NCBI GenBank assembly: GCA_018267385.1
Contig: JAFDYN010000007.1
Span: 372,001 to 436,000, forward strand
Source of the DNA: Bacteroidota bacterium
Lineage (GTDB): Bacteria > Bacteroidota > Bacteroidia > Chitinophagales > LD1
DNA length: 64,000 nucleotides
Direction: 5' to 3'
Shown: in pieces, positions 43,592-52,528 of the stretch
Layout: each line of letters starts with the position of its first letter
Position numbering within the stretch: position 1 is the first letter of the stretch
Translations under genes and position numbers: made by a program
Notes under the pieces: model-generated
Databases searched by the model: none
The model's input: the letters and a program-made list of their open reading frames with translations, nothing else
Told to the model about the DNA's origin: nothing

Positions 43592-44644
43592 ATGAGCGAA
43601 TTATCAACTCAGACCCAATTACATCGTAGGCTTAAGACCTTTTCTGCATGGGTTGCCCCAGAAAACGGCAGCCGTAAAGCTATTAAAACACAGGCAGACC
43701 AGATAAGAGAGAACATCACTAAAAAGGCGGTAGAAGACGGGCTGATAATTGATGCTCCAGCTGAGGGCTGTAAGTATGCAGGCTCATTTCCCAAGCATTC
43801 CGGATTGAGGCGTTATTTTAGAGGCGACTCTTATGTTGATGGTCAGGATGTCGATATTCCATTTTTTGTTCAGTCAAAGGACAACAAGGGCAATGAGGTT
43901 ACAGAACTGCTTCAACGCTTTAAAAAGTATGCTGACGCATCCTATCCCGATACCGATAAGGATATAACTAAAAGTTCTGTAAACCTGCATTTCACAAATC
44001 CGCAGATCAGTTATGATCTCGTACCGCTCTTAACCACATCAGATCCCGATAATCAAATCCTCATACGCTCCGATGGCGAAAAGCGTAACACTTCAGTCAA
44101 AAAGCACAATGAGTTTGTCAGAAGCCGCAATAAGAAAAGCTCGGATACATTAGGAGTCGTAAAATTCAATGAATGCCTGCGTTTTGTAAAATGGTGGAGA
44201 TACTTTGAGCAAGAGAAGTCAGGAGTATTTGGTAACGGCGATAATGACACCAAGGTGCCTTCATTCTTACTCGACATGCTATGCGCTAAAGCTTTTGATG
44301 AGTTAGGCGTACAAATGACGTATGCAGAAACTCTTCATCAGTGGTTCGGATACATAGGACATTTAATCAAGTCGAGGCAAACAATCTACTTTACTGATTA
44401 CCACACCACCGTGCCGGTTACAACAGGACATATATGGTATGTCGCAGATCCGGTCAATCCCCAAAACAATATTGTTAAGAAAACGTGGGGCAATTACCAT
44501 CTGGATGAACTCGCACGTTGGTTTGAAGAATCGCATTATGAATTCAGCCGGGTCATCAGGTACGACGATGAAGGTGATGATGTAGCCAGCCTGAATGCAC
44601 TCGTAAAAATATTTGGTAATCCTTTTAAAAACAATTGCGAATGA
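43592..44644 (+). CDS. cdnA-like: CD-NTase (CBASS oligonucleotide cyclase A)
   Basis: 350 residues. Nucleotidyltransferase core: GS in AGSFPKHSG (64-65), metal acids D86 and D88 in DGQDVDIPFFV, third acid D142 in SYDLVPLL. A helical OAS-like C-terminal domain follows. It should make a cyclic or linear oligonucleotide signal when activated. The next two genes encode HORMA and TRIP13-like proteins, which regulate CD-NTases of type III CBASS. Its stop overlaps the HORMA start as ATGA. Confidence 0.88.
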   Translation: MSELSTQTQLHRRLKTFSAWVAPENGSRKAIKTQADQIRENITKKAVEDGLIIDAPAEGCKYAGSFPKHSGLRRYFRGDSYVDGQDVDIPFFVQSKDNKGNEVTELLQRFKKYADASYPDTDKDITKSSVNLHFTNPQISYDLVPLLTTSDPDNQILIRSDGEKRNTSVKKHNEFVRSRNKKSSDTLGVVKFNECLRFVKWWRYFEQEKSGVFGNGDNDTKVPSFLLDMLCAKAFDELGVQMTYAETLHQWFGYIGHLIKSRQTIYFTDYHTTVPVTTGHIWYVADPVNPQNNIVKKTWGNYHLDELARWFEESHYEFSRVIRYDDEGDDVASLNALVKIFGNPFKNNCE

Positions 44645-45135
44645 GCACATATGCAAATACTCTGACGGCATCTCAAACCGATGCCTATACCGAAGCCCGT
44701 GCAAAGTATGTTATGGGTAAAGCCTACGATGATCTGCTGGCAGCAATGTCACGCGGGTTCAGCGGAGTTACCAAAGAGCGCTTGAATGACTGGCGTGATG
44801 TCTTGCTATATCTGATGGGCAAAAGAGCCTTGAAATGGTTTCAGCTACAGATCATCCTACCGGATGGGAAGGAGAAGGCTGTTATGTATGAATTACAGGC
44901 TAATGGCAGCTTTCTGTCTGACGACTCCTCAGGTGGAGTCAATTTTTTCCAGTTCCCCAAGGAAGCAACTGTGAAAATAGTGTTGCAGCGAAACCAGAAC
45001 AACTTTGCTGAAACCTCAGCATACCTGGCAGCCCGTGGATGGGTGGGCGGTGCGAAGGAGATAACCGGGACAGCTTCCGCATCGATAACATATTCCAAGG
45101 ACAACTATGGACTCACCAGAAAAATAATAGGATAA
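44641..45135 (+). CDS. cap7: Bacterial HORMA domain protein (CBASS Cap7-like)
   Basis: 164 residues from ATG 44641. The pattern DDLLAAMSRGFSG, KRALKWFQLQIILPDGKE, then YLAARGWVGGA, ending SYSKDNYGLTRKIIG is that of the bacterial HORMA-1 family. HORMA proteins close around a short peptide motif and then bind and activate the cyclase; TRIP13 reopens them. Position between the cyclase and the AAA+ gene supports this. Confidence 0.85.
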   Translation: MSTYANTLTASQTDAYTEARAKYVMGKAYDDLLAAMSRGFSGVTKERLNDWRDVLLYLMGKRALKWFQLQIILPDGKEKAVMYELQANGSFLSDDSSGGVNFFQFPKEATVKIVLQRNQNNFAETSAYLAARGWVGGAKEITGTASASITYSKDNYGLTRKIIG

Positions 45136-46032
45136 ATGGAACTAGCACCGCTCAAGCTAAAAGAAACGCTGCACCCGCACAAGGAGTATGAAGCTAAATA
45201 CAATGAACTCGTAGGGATAGACCAACATAAGGAAGATCTTCTCACGACCCTCTTGCTGTTTTTTGAGAAAGATGCCATCGATAAGTGGAAAAAACGGCAC
45301 CACGCGAAAGGAATAACATTTGTCGATAAAGTGCTTCATAAGAGTCCTTTGATCTTGCTTTCCGGAGAAGTTGGATGCGGTAAAACAGCACTGGCCAATT
45401 CCATTGCTACCCCTCTAGCAAAGAAGCTCGATGCTCAAGTCAGGTCTTTTGAGACACCCTCAGACATCAGGGGTGGCGGTCATGTCGGCGAACTCTCTGC
45501 GAGAATCACACTCGCATTTCATCAGGTTAAGGCGCAGCAAAACGGGAAGCCTGCTATTTTTGTGATAGATGAAGCTGATGACCTTGCCACAAGCAGGGAC
45601 CAGATGCAGGCTCATCATGAAGATAGGGCGGGGGTAAATGTCCTGATAAAAGAGATAGATGCGTTGGAGAAGGACAAAGCCAATATCGCAGTCATCATTA
45701 TAACCAACCGCTTTACAAGCATCGATCCAGCTGTAATAAGACGGGCTAGCTTACAGTTAAAATTTGAGCGTCCCAATAGTGATAGCATCCGGGAGGTATT
45801 CAAAAACATACTCAATGGGGTCAAGTATGAAGATGCCACCCTCGATAAACTGGTAAAGGTATGTACAGATAAGAAAATACCTTTCAGTTATTCTGATCTC
45901 ACAAATAGAATCGGGAGACAAGCTGTCATGCGTGCATTTTCGCAGGATCAACCATTCGGAGTTGAAATTTTAAAGGAGATAGCGAAAGAAACCGAACCTT
46001 CTCCTCTCATCATTGATACTAAAGTTCAATAA
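45136..46032 (+). CDS. cap6: TRIP13-like AAA+ ATPase (CBASS Cap6-like)
   Basis: 298 residues. Walker A GEVGCGKT (77-84), pore-loop region PSDIRGGGHVGEL, Walker B IFVIDEAD (141-148), sensor N191 and Arg fingers R202/R203. It begins on the base after the HORMA stop. In type III CBASS the enzyme disassembles HORMA-cyclase complexes and so turns signalling off. The C-terminal lid is short, as in bacterial members. Confidence 0.88.
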   Translation: MELAPLKLKETLHPHKEYEAKYNELVGIDQHKEDLLTTLLLFFEKDAIDKWKKRHHAKGITFVDKVLHKSPLILLSGEVGCGKTALANSIATPLAKKLDAQVRSFETPSDIRGGGHVGELSARITLAFHQVKAQQNGKPAIFVIDEADDLATSRDQMQAHHEDRAGVNVLIKEIDALEKDKANIAVIIITNRFTSIDPAVIRRASLQLKFERPNSDSIREVFKNILNGVKYEDATLDKLVKVCTDKKIPFSYSDLTNRIGRQAVMRAFSQDQPFGVEILKEIAKETEPSPLIIDTKVQ

Positions 46033-46040
46033 TAGCACCT

Positions 46041-47792
46041 ATGACATACATTATTCTAAAGCATCCCATACATACGAATATCACCGATGCCGAGTGTCTC
46101 GATGCTATTCCGGAACGGTTTAAACAAGGTGACCCGGTTATTGTCGAGGTTAAACCTGCTTCAATTCCTTTTGGTGAGCCGATTGAGGATTGGGATCAAT
46201 TGGCGCTTATGCAGAAAAAGGCATTTGAAACCGTCAAGCCGCTTTTAGATCAGCATGGGGATGCGCCGATATTCTATTTTGGTTTTGCTCCTGTCCCTCT
46301 GATAATCCACCTCGGATACCTTATTGGTAACTGGAGGCAGGTGATCCCGATGTTTCATCACCATGATCATAAAAAATGGTACTATGAATTTGAGACTACT
46401 GATCCACAGGAACTGCTGGTAAAGGGACTACCTGAAGATGAGAATACCTTGAACATGGATGTTAGTCTCAATATCAGTATTTCGGGCAAAGTAAATGCTG
46501 ATGACACTAAAAGCATCGTAGGCGATTCCTTAATGAAGACTATTGCGGTGGAGTTGGAAAAGCCAGGATACGATATTCTGTCCAAGCAAAGCGATGTGAC
46601 AGCTTTTGCTACAGAAATAGATAAAGTATTCCAAAGAATATTAGAGAAGTTTCCCAGAGTGCATATTGTTCACGTCTTCGGTAGTTTACCTATTGAAGCA
46701 GCTTTCATTTTCGGTACGAAAATACAGCCCAACATATATCCTAAGATTCAGACTTATCAGTATAAACATACTTCCGCATCAAAATACCAACCTGCGATCC
46801 TACTGAATGAAACTATTCAGCCACAAGTAACATTCAGCAAAGAATCGGAAGCATTAGCTGACTCTTTTCGTAATGAATGGAACTCCATTTTGAAAGTGAC
46901 GTTTAAAAAGTTTATAGACTCATTAAGCGAAAAGCAAGCAGTTCACTGGTATAACTACCTTGGCTCTAAAGAAAACTGGAATTCGTTTGATGTGCCATAT
47001 TGGAACCGGTTAGAGCCGCTCGTTCAAAACCAACTCTTACCCAAAGACTCCCTGAGCTTAACCCAAAAAATTGTCGCAGACGGCTTCGACTATGATCAAA
47101 CTAAGTATGAATGGAGCATTGATACCGGCTTTTATATCGCACTTCACGAGCGACTAAAAGATAAAGATATCATCAACCGTGCAGGGAGGCTCTTTTTGCT
47201 TCATGAATCTTTACACTACAGCTATCACGGAGTCAATAAGCAAATTGCTGCTGACATCGGTAGTTTCCCTAAGGTCGTTGAAGAAGCAGACTATCAGGCC
47301 GACGTATATGCGCTACTTCATGAATATGCTCTCTCAAAACTTCCGTCCGGAGATTTTGATGAAAGTAGACCGAAAGAATGGTTTATCAATGTCATTAATA
47401 TTATGGCGGAAACTATGTGGTCTTTTGATGACCGGGGAGAAACCATCAAAGAAATACAGATACGACGTATGAACCGATATCTTATCTGGTATTGGCAATC
47501 TATCAGGATCAAGTATGCAAATAGCCTAACTGAAATTCTTGACATCCTTTCAGAAAAACCAGTTATTGAGTTTTCGGGGCTTCGGGTAAAAGCAAGTAAT
47601 CAAAGAGTTTTTTACAACCTAGATGATATGGTAAAGGAGTTATGCGAATTAGGTGTCTATGCAAACGGAAAAGTCGTTCGTGCAACTCCTGCAAACTACA
47701 CCGAGCTTATCGAGGGTTTCAGAGAAAGGGATGGCAACAAGATAAAAGAGACGTTAGAGATGTTTTATAAAATTGCCTATCAGACCCGCTAA
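46041..47792 (+). CDS. SAVED-domain CBASS effector with a C-terminal zinc-metallopeptidase-like domain
   Basis: 583 residues. The first 265 residues carry a SAVED sensor: FYFGFAPVPLIIHLGYLIGN, then MFHHHDHKKWYYEF and the closing VHIVHVFGSLPIEAAFIFGT with IQTYQY. SAVED binds cyclic oligonucleotides. Residues about 280-583 have no nuclease, TIR or TM domain; they contain HESLH (388-392) followed by EEADYQADVYALLHEYAL (414-431), as in zinc metallopeptidases where an acid two dozen residues later completes the site. The C-terminus is helical. Inference: nucleotide binding switches on proteolysis. Known SAVED effectors I can name are nucleases, TIR, TM and Lon-type; this pairing is not one I know. 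It sits nine bases after TRIP13. Confidence 0.78.
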   Translation: MTYIILKHPIHTNITDAECLDAIPERFKQGDPVIVEVKPASIPFGEPIEDWDQLALMQKKAFETVKPLLDQHGDAPIFYFGFAPVPLIIHLGYLIGNWRQVIPMFHHHDHKKWYYEFETTDPQELLVKGLPEDENTLNMDVSLNISISGKVNADDTKSIVGDSLMKTIAVELEKPGYDILSKQSDVTAFATEIDKVFQRILEKFPRVHIVHVFGSLPIEAAFIFGTKIQPNIYPKIQTYQYKHTSASKYQPAILLNETIQPQVTFSKESEALADSFRNEWNSILKVTFKKFIDSLSEKQAVHWYNYLGSKENWNSFDVPYWNRLEPLVQNQLLPKDSLSLTQKIVADGFDYDQTKYEWSIDTGFYIALHERLKDKDIINRAGRLFLLHESLHYSYHGVNKQIAADIGSFPKVVEEADYQADVYALLHEYALSKLPSGDFDESRPKEWFINVINIMAETMWSFDDRGETIKEIQIRRMNRYLIWYWQSIRIKYANSLTEILDILSEKPVIEFSGLRVKASNQRVFYNLDDMVKELCELGVYANGKVVRATPANYTELIEGFRERDGNKIKETLEMFYKIAYQTR

Positions 47793-47816
47793 CGGATATA
47801 CCATAAAACTGAACAC

Positions 47817-49361
47817 ATGATTTTGAACTCGATTAGAGATACTCAATTAAGATCCATAATTGAAGAGCTAGCAAAGACGCTGGATATTACTCCTACTCAA
47901 TATGCTAATGCTGTCAGAAGTTATGAATATGTCGGCAACCATTTGTCACATGAAAACTCATCTTTAGCCAAGTATCATCCTGAGATTCTTCCACAAGGTT
48001 CTTTTCTACTAAATACGATGATACGTCCAATCAATGAAGATGATGAATTGGACATCGATCTTGTGTGCCGTCTTGATGGTAAGGAGCCGTCCTGGACTCA
48101 ATATCATTTAAAGCATCAAGTGGGTGATCGGCTTAAGGCCAATGGAACAATTAGACCATTAATCAAATCCCCAGACGGCAGAAGGTGTTGGACATTGGTA
48201 TACCATGAAGAGGCTAAATTCCATATGGATATACTTCCCGCGCTTGTTGGCACTAATCATAAAGTCATTCTCGAAAAATCATTTTCAAACATCACACAGC
48301 AGGATGTAAAGAATCTCGGCATTTGCATTACAGATAAAGAGCTACCTAATTACAGCACTTCGACAAATACGCAGGAATGGCTTTCGAGCAATCCTTTCGG
48401 CTATGGTATTTGGTTTGAACAATTAGCCGCAATCGGAACTGGGAGAATCAGATTGCTTACAGAGGGTGTTAGGCCAGTACCTAAATTTGAGGAGGAGAAG
48501 CCAGTACTGAAAAGAGTGGTCCAAATATTAAAACGTCATCGTGACGTTATGTATGGAGGTGACGAACACAAGCCTATCTCGATCATCATTACAACTCTTG
48601 CGGCAAGGGCCTATTCACAACAAGATGACCTATTAGAAGCTCTGATCTCTATTGTTGATCGCATGGGATCTTTCATTGAAGATCGGTGGTCGCCTCAACA
48701 TGGTAGATCAGTTAAGTGGATCCAAAATCCGGTTAATGATCAGGAGAATTTTGCAGATAAATGGGTGGATCATGAGCAAAAACAGATAAACTTTTACGAG
48801 TGGCTTGCCAAATTGAAAGAGGACTTCGGGGGACTGAGAACAAGAACGTTGGTAGAAAATTTTCAGGTTCTAAAATCTGCAGTTGGTGAAAGAACTCTCA
48901 AATCGGTCTATGAAAATGCTGGGTTTAGACAAATACTAACTGAGTCATCCCATCTACCGGCCAATCTCGCTCCTAGTACCCTTACCGTCGGTCACCGAAA
49001 ACAACCTGTGTGGAATATGGCACTCACCAAACAAGTAGAGGTTTCGGGAAGATATAAATCTAGGAATGCATGGAAGTCCGTTGTAAAAGATGTCGCAATT
49101 CCGCAAAGTAGTACTTTGTTGTTCAATGCATCAACGAATGTTGCCAAGCCTTACTCAGTCTACTGGCAAGTTGTGAATACCGGTTGGGAGGCGAGGAACG
49201 ATTTACGTGGCGAAATCCTTCCTGCCAGAACAGCCGGATCCGGGGGGTTAATACAGAGAGAGACTGCTCGCTATTCTGGCACGCACTGGATTCAGTGTTT
49301 TATAGTCAAAGACAATGTCTGTGTAGCAAAGAGCGATGAGTTTTTTGTAACTATTGAATAA
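47817..49361 (+). CDS. Second CD-NTase, SMODS with AGS-C sensor domain (cyclase B)
   Basis: 514 residues. Nucleotidyltransferase core: GS in LPQGSFLLNT (61-62), acids D79 and D81 in ELDIDLV, third acid D138 in FHMDILPALVG. A helical middle is followed by an AGS-C domain (about 400-514): LLFNASTNVAKPYSVYWQVV, VVNTGWEARNDLRGEILPA, SGTHWIQCFIVKD. AGS-C binds nucleotides or ligands at the end of SMODS cyclases. It follows the SAVED protein by 24 bases, so it is co-transcribed. Unlike cyclase A it is the AGS-C type, so the two are not duplicates. Confidence 0.85.
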   Translation: MILNSIRDTQLRSIIEELAKTLDITPTQYANAVRSYEYVGNHLSHENSSLAKYHPEILPQGSFLLNTMIRPINEDDELDIDLVCRLDGKEPSWTQYHLKHQVGDRLKANGTIRPLIKSPDGRRCWTLVYHEEAKFHMDILPALVGTNHKVILEKSFSNITQQDVKNLGICITDKELPNYSTSTNTQEWLSSNPFGYGIWFEQLAAIGTGRIRLLTEGVRPVPKFEEEKPVLKRVVQILKRHRDVMYGGDEHKPISIIITTLAARAYSQQDDLLEALISIVDRMGSFIEDRWSPQHGRSVKWIQNPVNDQENFADKWVDHEQKQINFYEWLAKLKEDFGGLRTRTLVENFQVLKSAVGERTLKSVYENAGFRQILTESSHLPANLAPSTLTVGHRKQPVWNMALTKQVEVSGRYKSRNAWKSVVKDVAIPQSSTLLFNASTNVAKPYSVYWQVVNTGWEARNDLRGEILPARTAGSGGLIQRETARYSGTHWIQCFIVKDNVCVAKSDEFFVTIE

Positions 49362-49409
49362 AATATATACATCTATAGAATTATCCGTTGCTTTTTGTTT
49401 CTTAGAATA

Positions 49410-49745
49410 ATGTATGCAATAAAGCTTGACCATCGATATTCTATTCAACTACTGGATGTACCCAAAGGAACGTTCGTTGACAGAATCGAAGTGGTAGGCA
49501 AAGGAACTATCGCTCTTTTAATGCTGTGTCTTTACAATGGCGATGAACTGAGTAATGATCATCATTTGCAAGTCATTTTTTCCAAGTCTGATCACCCCAG
49601 CGAGTGTATTCTGACAACATATAAACCTATTGATATTTCTGATTATAGGTTTTGCTTTTTAAAGATATTCTCCGGATCAGTACTTCCGGAAGACAGCATA
49701 ACGCTCTTTTGTCGCTTTGAGGCTCATGACAACTCTACTGCCTAA
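49410..49745 (+). CDS. Small hypothetical protein at the end of the CBASS locus
   Basis: 111 residues from ATG 49410. Beta-rich (YSIQLLDVPKGTFVDRIEVV, ITLFCRFEAHD). No family recognised. It is 48 bases after cyclase B and could be an accessory CBASS protein or a remnant. Its last codons overlap a copy of the CTCTACTGCC repeat. Confidence 0.5.
   Translation: MYAIKLDHRYSIQLLDVPKGTFVDRIEVVGKGTIALLMLCLYNGDELSNDHHLQVIFSKSDHPSECILTTYKPIDISDYRFCFLKIFSGSVLPEDSITLFCRFEAHDNSTA
49727..49742 (+). repeat. TGACAACTCTACTGCC element, copy D
   Basis: 16 bases identical to 40500-40515, about 74 bases before the recombinase start at 49816, overlapping the end of the small gene at 49410. Confidence 0.55.
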
Positions 49746-49815
49746 GTGGCTCCCGTTAGGATATAGTCCATCTGAACATTTAAGTACCTTTACATATCAG
49801 TAAAAATAACATGTC

Positions 49816-51303
49816 ATGGAATCAACCAAGCCAATCGGTATTTGGATTCGCGTCAGTACTGAAGACCAAGCACAAGGAGAATCCCCTGAGCATCACGAAG
49901 AACGTGCACGCGCATACGCCAAACTCATGGGTTGGGAGGTAAAGACTGTGTACCATCTTGAAGCAGTGTCAGGCAAAGCTGTAATGCATCATAATGAAGC
50001 GAAACGGATGCTTAAAGATGTTAAGAACGGCTCCATAACAGGACTCGTCTTTTCTAAACTCGCCCGCCTCGCACGAAACACGAAAGAGCTACTTGAAATC
50101 GCAGACATCTTTGACGCTCACGGGGCAAGTCTCATATCACTCCAAGAGAAGATAGATACTGGTTCTGCCGCAGGTCGTTTGTTCTATACCATCATCGCTG
50201 CTATGGCCCAGTGGGAAAGAGAGGAAATCTCAAGCCGAGTAGCTGCGTCCGTCCAGATCCGTGCGCAACTTGGCAAGCCTTTAGGCGGAGCTGCTCCATA
50301 TGGATATCGTTGGAAGGGAAAAGAACTTCTCTTAGATCAACACGAAGCTCCCATTCGGAAAATGATGTATGAACTTTACATAGTTCATAAACGAAAACAA
50401 GTGGTCTGTACCATCCTGAACGATAAAGGATATAGGACTCGAAATGGCGCTCTGTTCACACCTACAACCTTAGAGCGGCTTCTACGCGACCCTATGGCAA
50501 AAGGTGAGCGGAGAGCAAACTACACTAAAAGCCTGGGAGAGAAAAAGCACTGGAAGGTAAAAGATGCTTCAGAATGGGTTATGATCTCCTGTCCAGCAAT
50601 CATTACTGAGGATATGTATAACCAGACAATAGCAATCCTCGACCAGTTCACAAACAAGCGCACAGTCCGCCCTAAGAAAGCGGTATATCTCTTTTCAGGA
50701 TTTTTACTCTGTCATTGTGGCGGAAAAATGTACGTTCCATCTCGGACGCAAAAATATGTGTGCTCGAAATGCAATTTAACATCCATCGCAATTTCTGACA
50801 TCGAAGAAATCTATTATGAAAATCTGAAAAGCTTTTTGCTCACAAAAGAAGATTTAGAGACGTTTAAAAACCGAGCAAATGAGGCAATCGGAGAAAAGAA
50901 AAAGTTAATGGATTCCTTAAAAAAAGATAAAGAAAAGATAAAGGATGAAATCAGCTCGCTTCTAATCCTTCATAAAGCAGGTCAAATACCCACAAAAGGC
51001 TTCAAATCCCATTATGACCCATTAGACCTTCGTTTGAATCAAATAGAGGCTACTCTGATCGAAACAGAGGCACAGTTGGATTACATAAAGCTCAACTCTC
51101 AAAATGGTGAGGTGATATTAGACAATGCGGAAAATCTTTATGAAAGATGGCCGGCGCTTGACCTTGCGGTCAAGCGCCGCATCGTGGAGGAGTTGACACA
51201 GTCAATCACCATAGATAAAGAGGACATCGAAATTGTTTTTGGATACACGCCGGATATTCTTGGAAATACTCCAAATGGTGAACGCAACCTCAAGGATTCA
51301 TAG
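49816..51303 (+). CDS. Large serine recombinase, probable element integrase
   Basis: 495 residues. Catalytic S14 in [20 protein letters not shown], then [20 protein letters not shown], recombinase domain ([27 protein letters not shown]), zinc ribbon (CHCGGKM ... CSKC) and a coiled coil (about 340-420). Its last codons and stop lie over the end of the truncated comM, so attR is inside or at the edge of the gene. Integrases normally sit at the element end, so this is the likely enzyme for integration into comM. Confidence 0.93.
   Translation: MESTKPIGIWIRVSTEDQAQGESPEHHEERARAYAKLMGWEVKTVYHLEAVSGKAVMHHNEAKRMLKDVKNGSITGLVFSKLARLARNTKELLEIADIFDAHGASLISLQEKIDTGSAAGRLFYTIIAAMAQWEREEISSRVAASVQIRAQLGKPLGGAAPYGYRWKGKELLLDQHEAPIRKMMYELYIVHKRKQVVCTILNDKGYRTRNGALFTPTTLERLLRDPMAKGERRANYTKSLGEKKHWKVKDASEWVMISCPAIITEDMYNQTIAILDQFTNKRTVRPKKAVYLFSGFLLCHCGGKMYVPSRTQKYVCSKCNLTSIAISDIEEIYYENLKSFLLTKEDLETFKNRANEAIGEKKKLMDSLKKDKEKIKDEISSLLILHKAGQIPTKGFKSHYDPLDLRLNQIEATLIETEAQLDYIKLNSQNGEVILDNAENLYERWPALDLAVKRRIVEELTQSITIDKEDIEIVFGYTPDILGNTPNGERNLKDS
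51288..51300. other. Element-chromosome junction (attR) in comM
   Basis: Read on the minus strand, comM codons run ...ATGCTCATAGCGTCTATGAATCCT and then TGA, while ComM proteins continue SMNPCPCG. The reading frame breaks after the Pro codon, so the crossover is within ATGAATCCTTG. The recombinase stop codon overlaps this point. Confidence 0.8.
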
Positions 51304-52348
51304 ACGCTATGAGCATAAAGCTGGCAGGATATGTCACTGATGTACGCGCCCGGCTGATGGTGACCCGGCGCTCCTCCATAGGCTGCCTCATTACCTCCAG
51401 TACTGTGCGCTTAAACTCAGGCAATTCATCAAGGAAAAGAACTCCATTGTGCGCTAGTGATATTTCTCCCGGTTGCGGATTGGCACCTCCACCGACCAGG
51501 GCCACATCTGAAATAGTATGGTGCGGTGATCTGAATGGTCTCTGATAGATAAGTGTCGCATTGCGTGGCAGCTTGCCAGACACTGAGTGTATCTTGGTGG
51601 TTTCCAGAGATTCCGGTAGTGTGAGCGGGGGCAGGATGGTCGGTAGTCGCTTGGCCAGCATTGTCTTGCCGGCACCGGGAGGGCCGATGAGTATCACATT
51701 GTGCCCGCCTGCTGCGGCTATCTCCATGGCGCGCTTTATATTCTCCTGCCCTTTCACATCTGCAAAATCAAGATCTGAATGCAGCACATTATCCATAAAC
51801 TCCGCGCGCGTATCCACTACAGTGGGGGCGATCTCTTTGTCCCCATTGAGAAACTCTATCACCTCCGTCAGCGTTTCGGCACCATAGACTTCCAGATTAT
51901 TTACTATAGCTGCCTCGCGGGCATTCTGCTTCGGCAGGATGATTCCTTTGAACTTCTCTTTTCTTGCTTGTATGGCAATAGGTAGTGCTCCCTTGATAGG
52001 CTGCAGCGTACCGTCCAGCGATACCTCGCCCATGATGATGTATTCACCTACTTTCTCAGGGTTTTGGATCTGCTCAGAGCCGGCCAGTATACCTACGGCT
52101 ATGGTGAGATCGTATGATGAGCCCTCTTTGCGGATGTCCGCGGGAGACATATTGACCACGATCTTGCGGCGGGGCCAGTGATAGTTCAGGTGCTTGATCG
52201 CAGTTTCTATCCGAAACTGGCTTTCCTTCACGGCGCTATCAGGCAGGCCTACCAGAAAGTAATCCTTGCCATTCTCCACGCTGGTCTCTACTGTGATCGT
52301 GACAGCATCCACACCATAGACAGCTCCTCCAAAAGTTTTAACCAGCAT
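51290..52348 (-). pseudogene. comM: comM/yifB Mg-chelatase-like AAA ATPase, cut after residue 352
   Basis: 352 residues of a roughly 510-residue protein. N-terminal Lon-like domain ([32 protein letters not shown]), Walker [55 protein letters not shown], stopping at SMNP. The C-terminal part should be on the far side of the island. ComM is a helicase for branch migration in natural transformation; the insertion probably abolishes it. This gene is also the AbaR island site in Acinetobacter. Confidence 0.92.
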
Positions 52349-52528
52349 ATGAATAAAATAAGGGATTGAATTTAATGATTAGAAAGTAATCTGCTATACC
52401 GCAAAAAGGGTATGGCAATGTAATTCAAATTGGACGTTGTAGGATACAAATCTAAAATCCAATATATGTGTGCGGCTTTTCTTAACTTTAATATACCTGA
52501 GTGAAGTAGTCTCTGCGACACGAAAATT

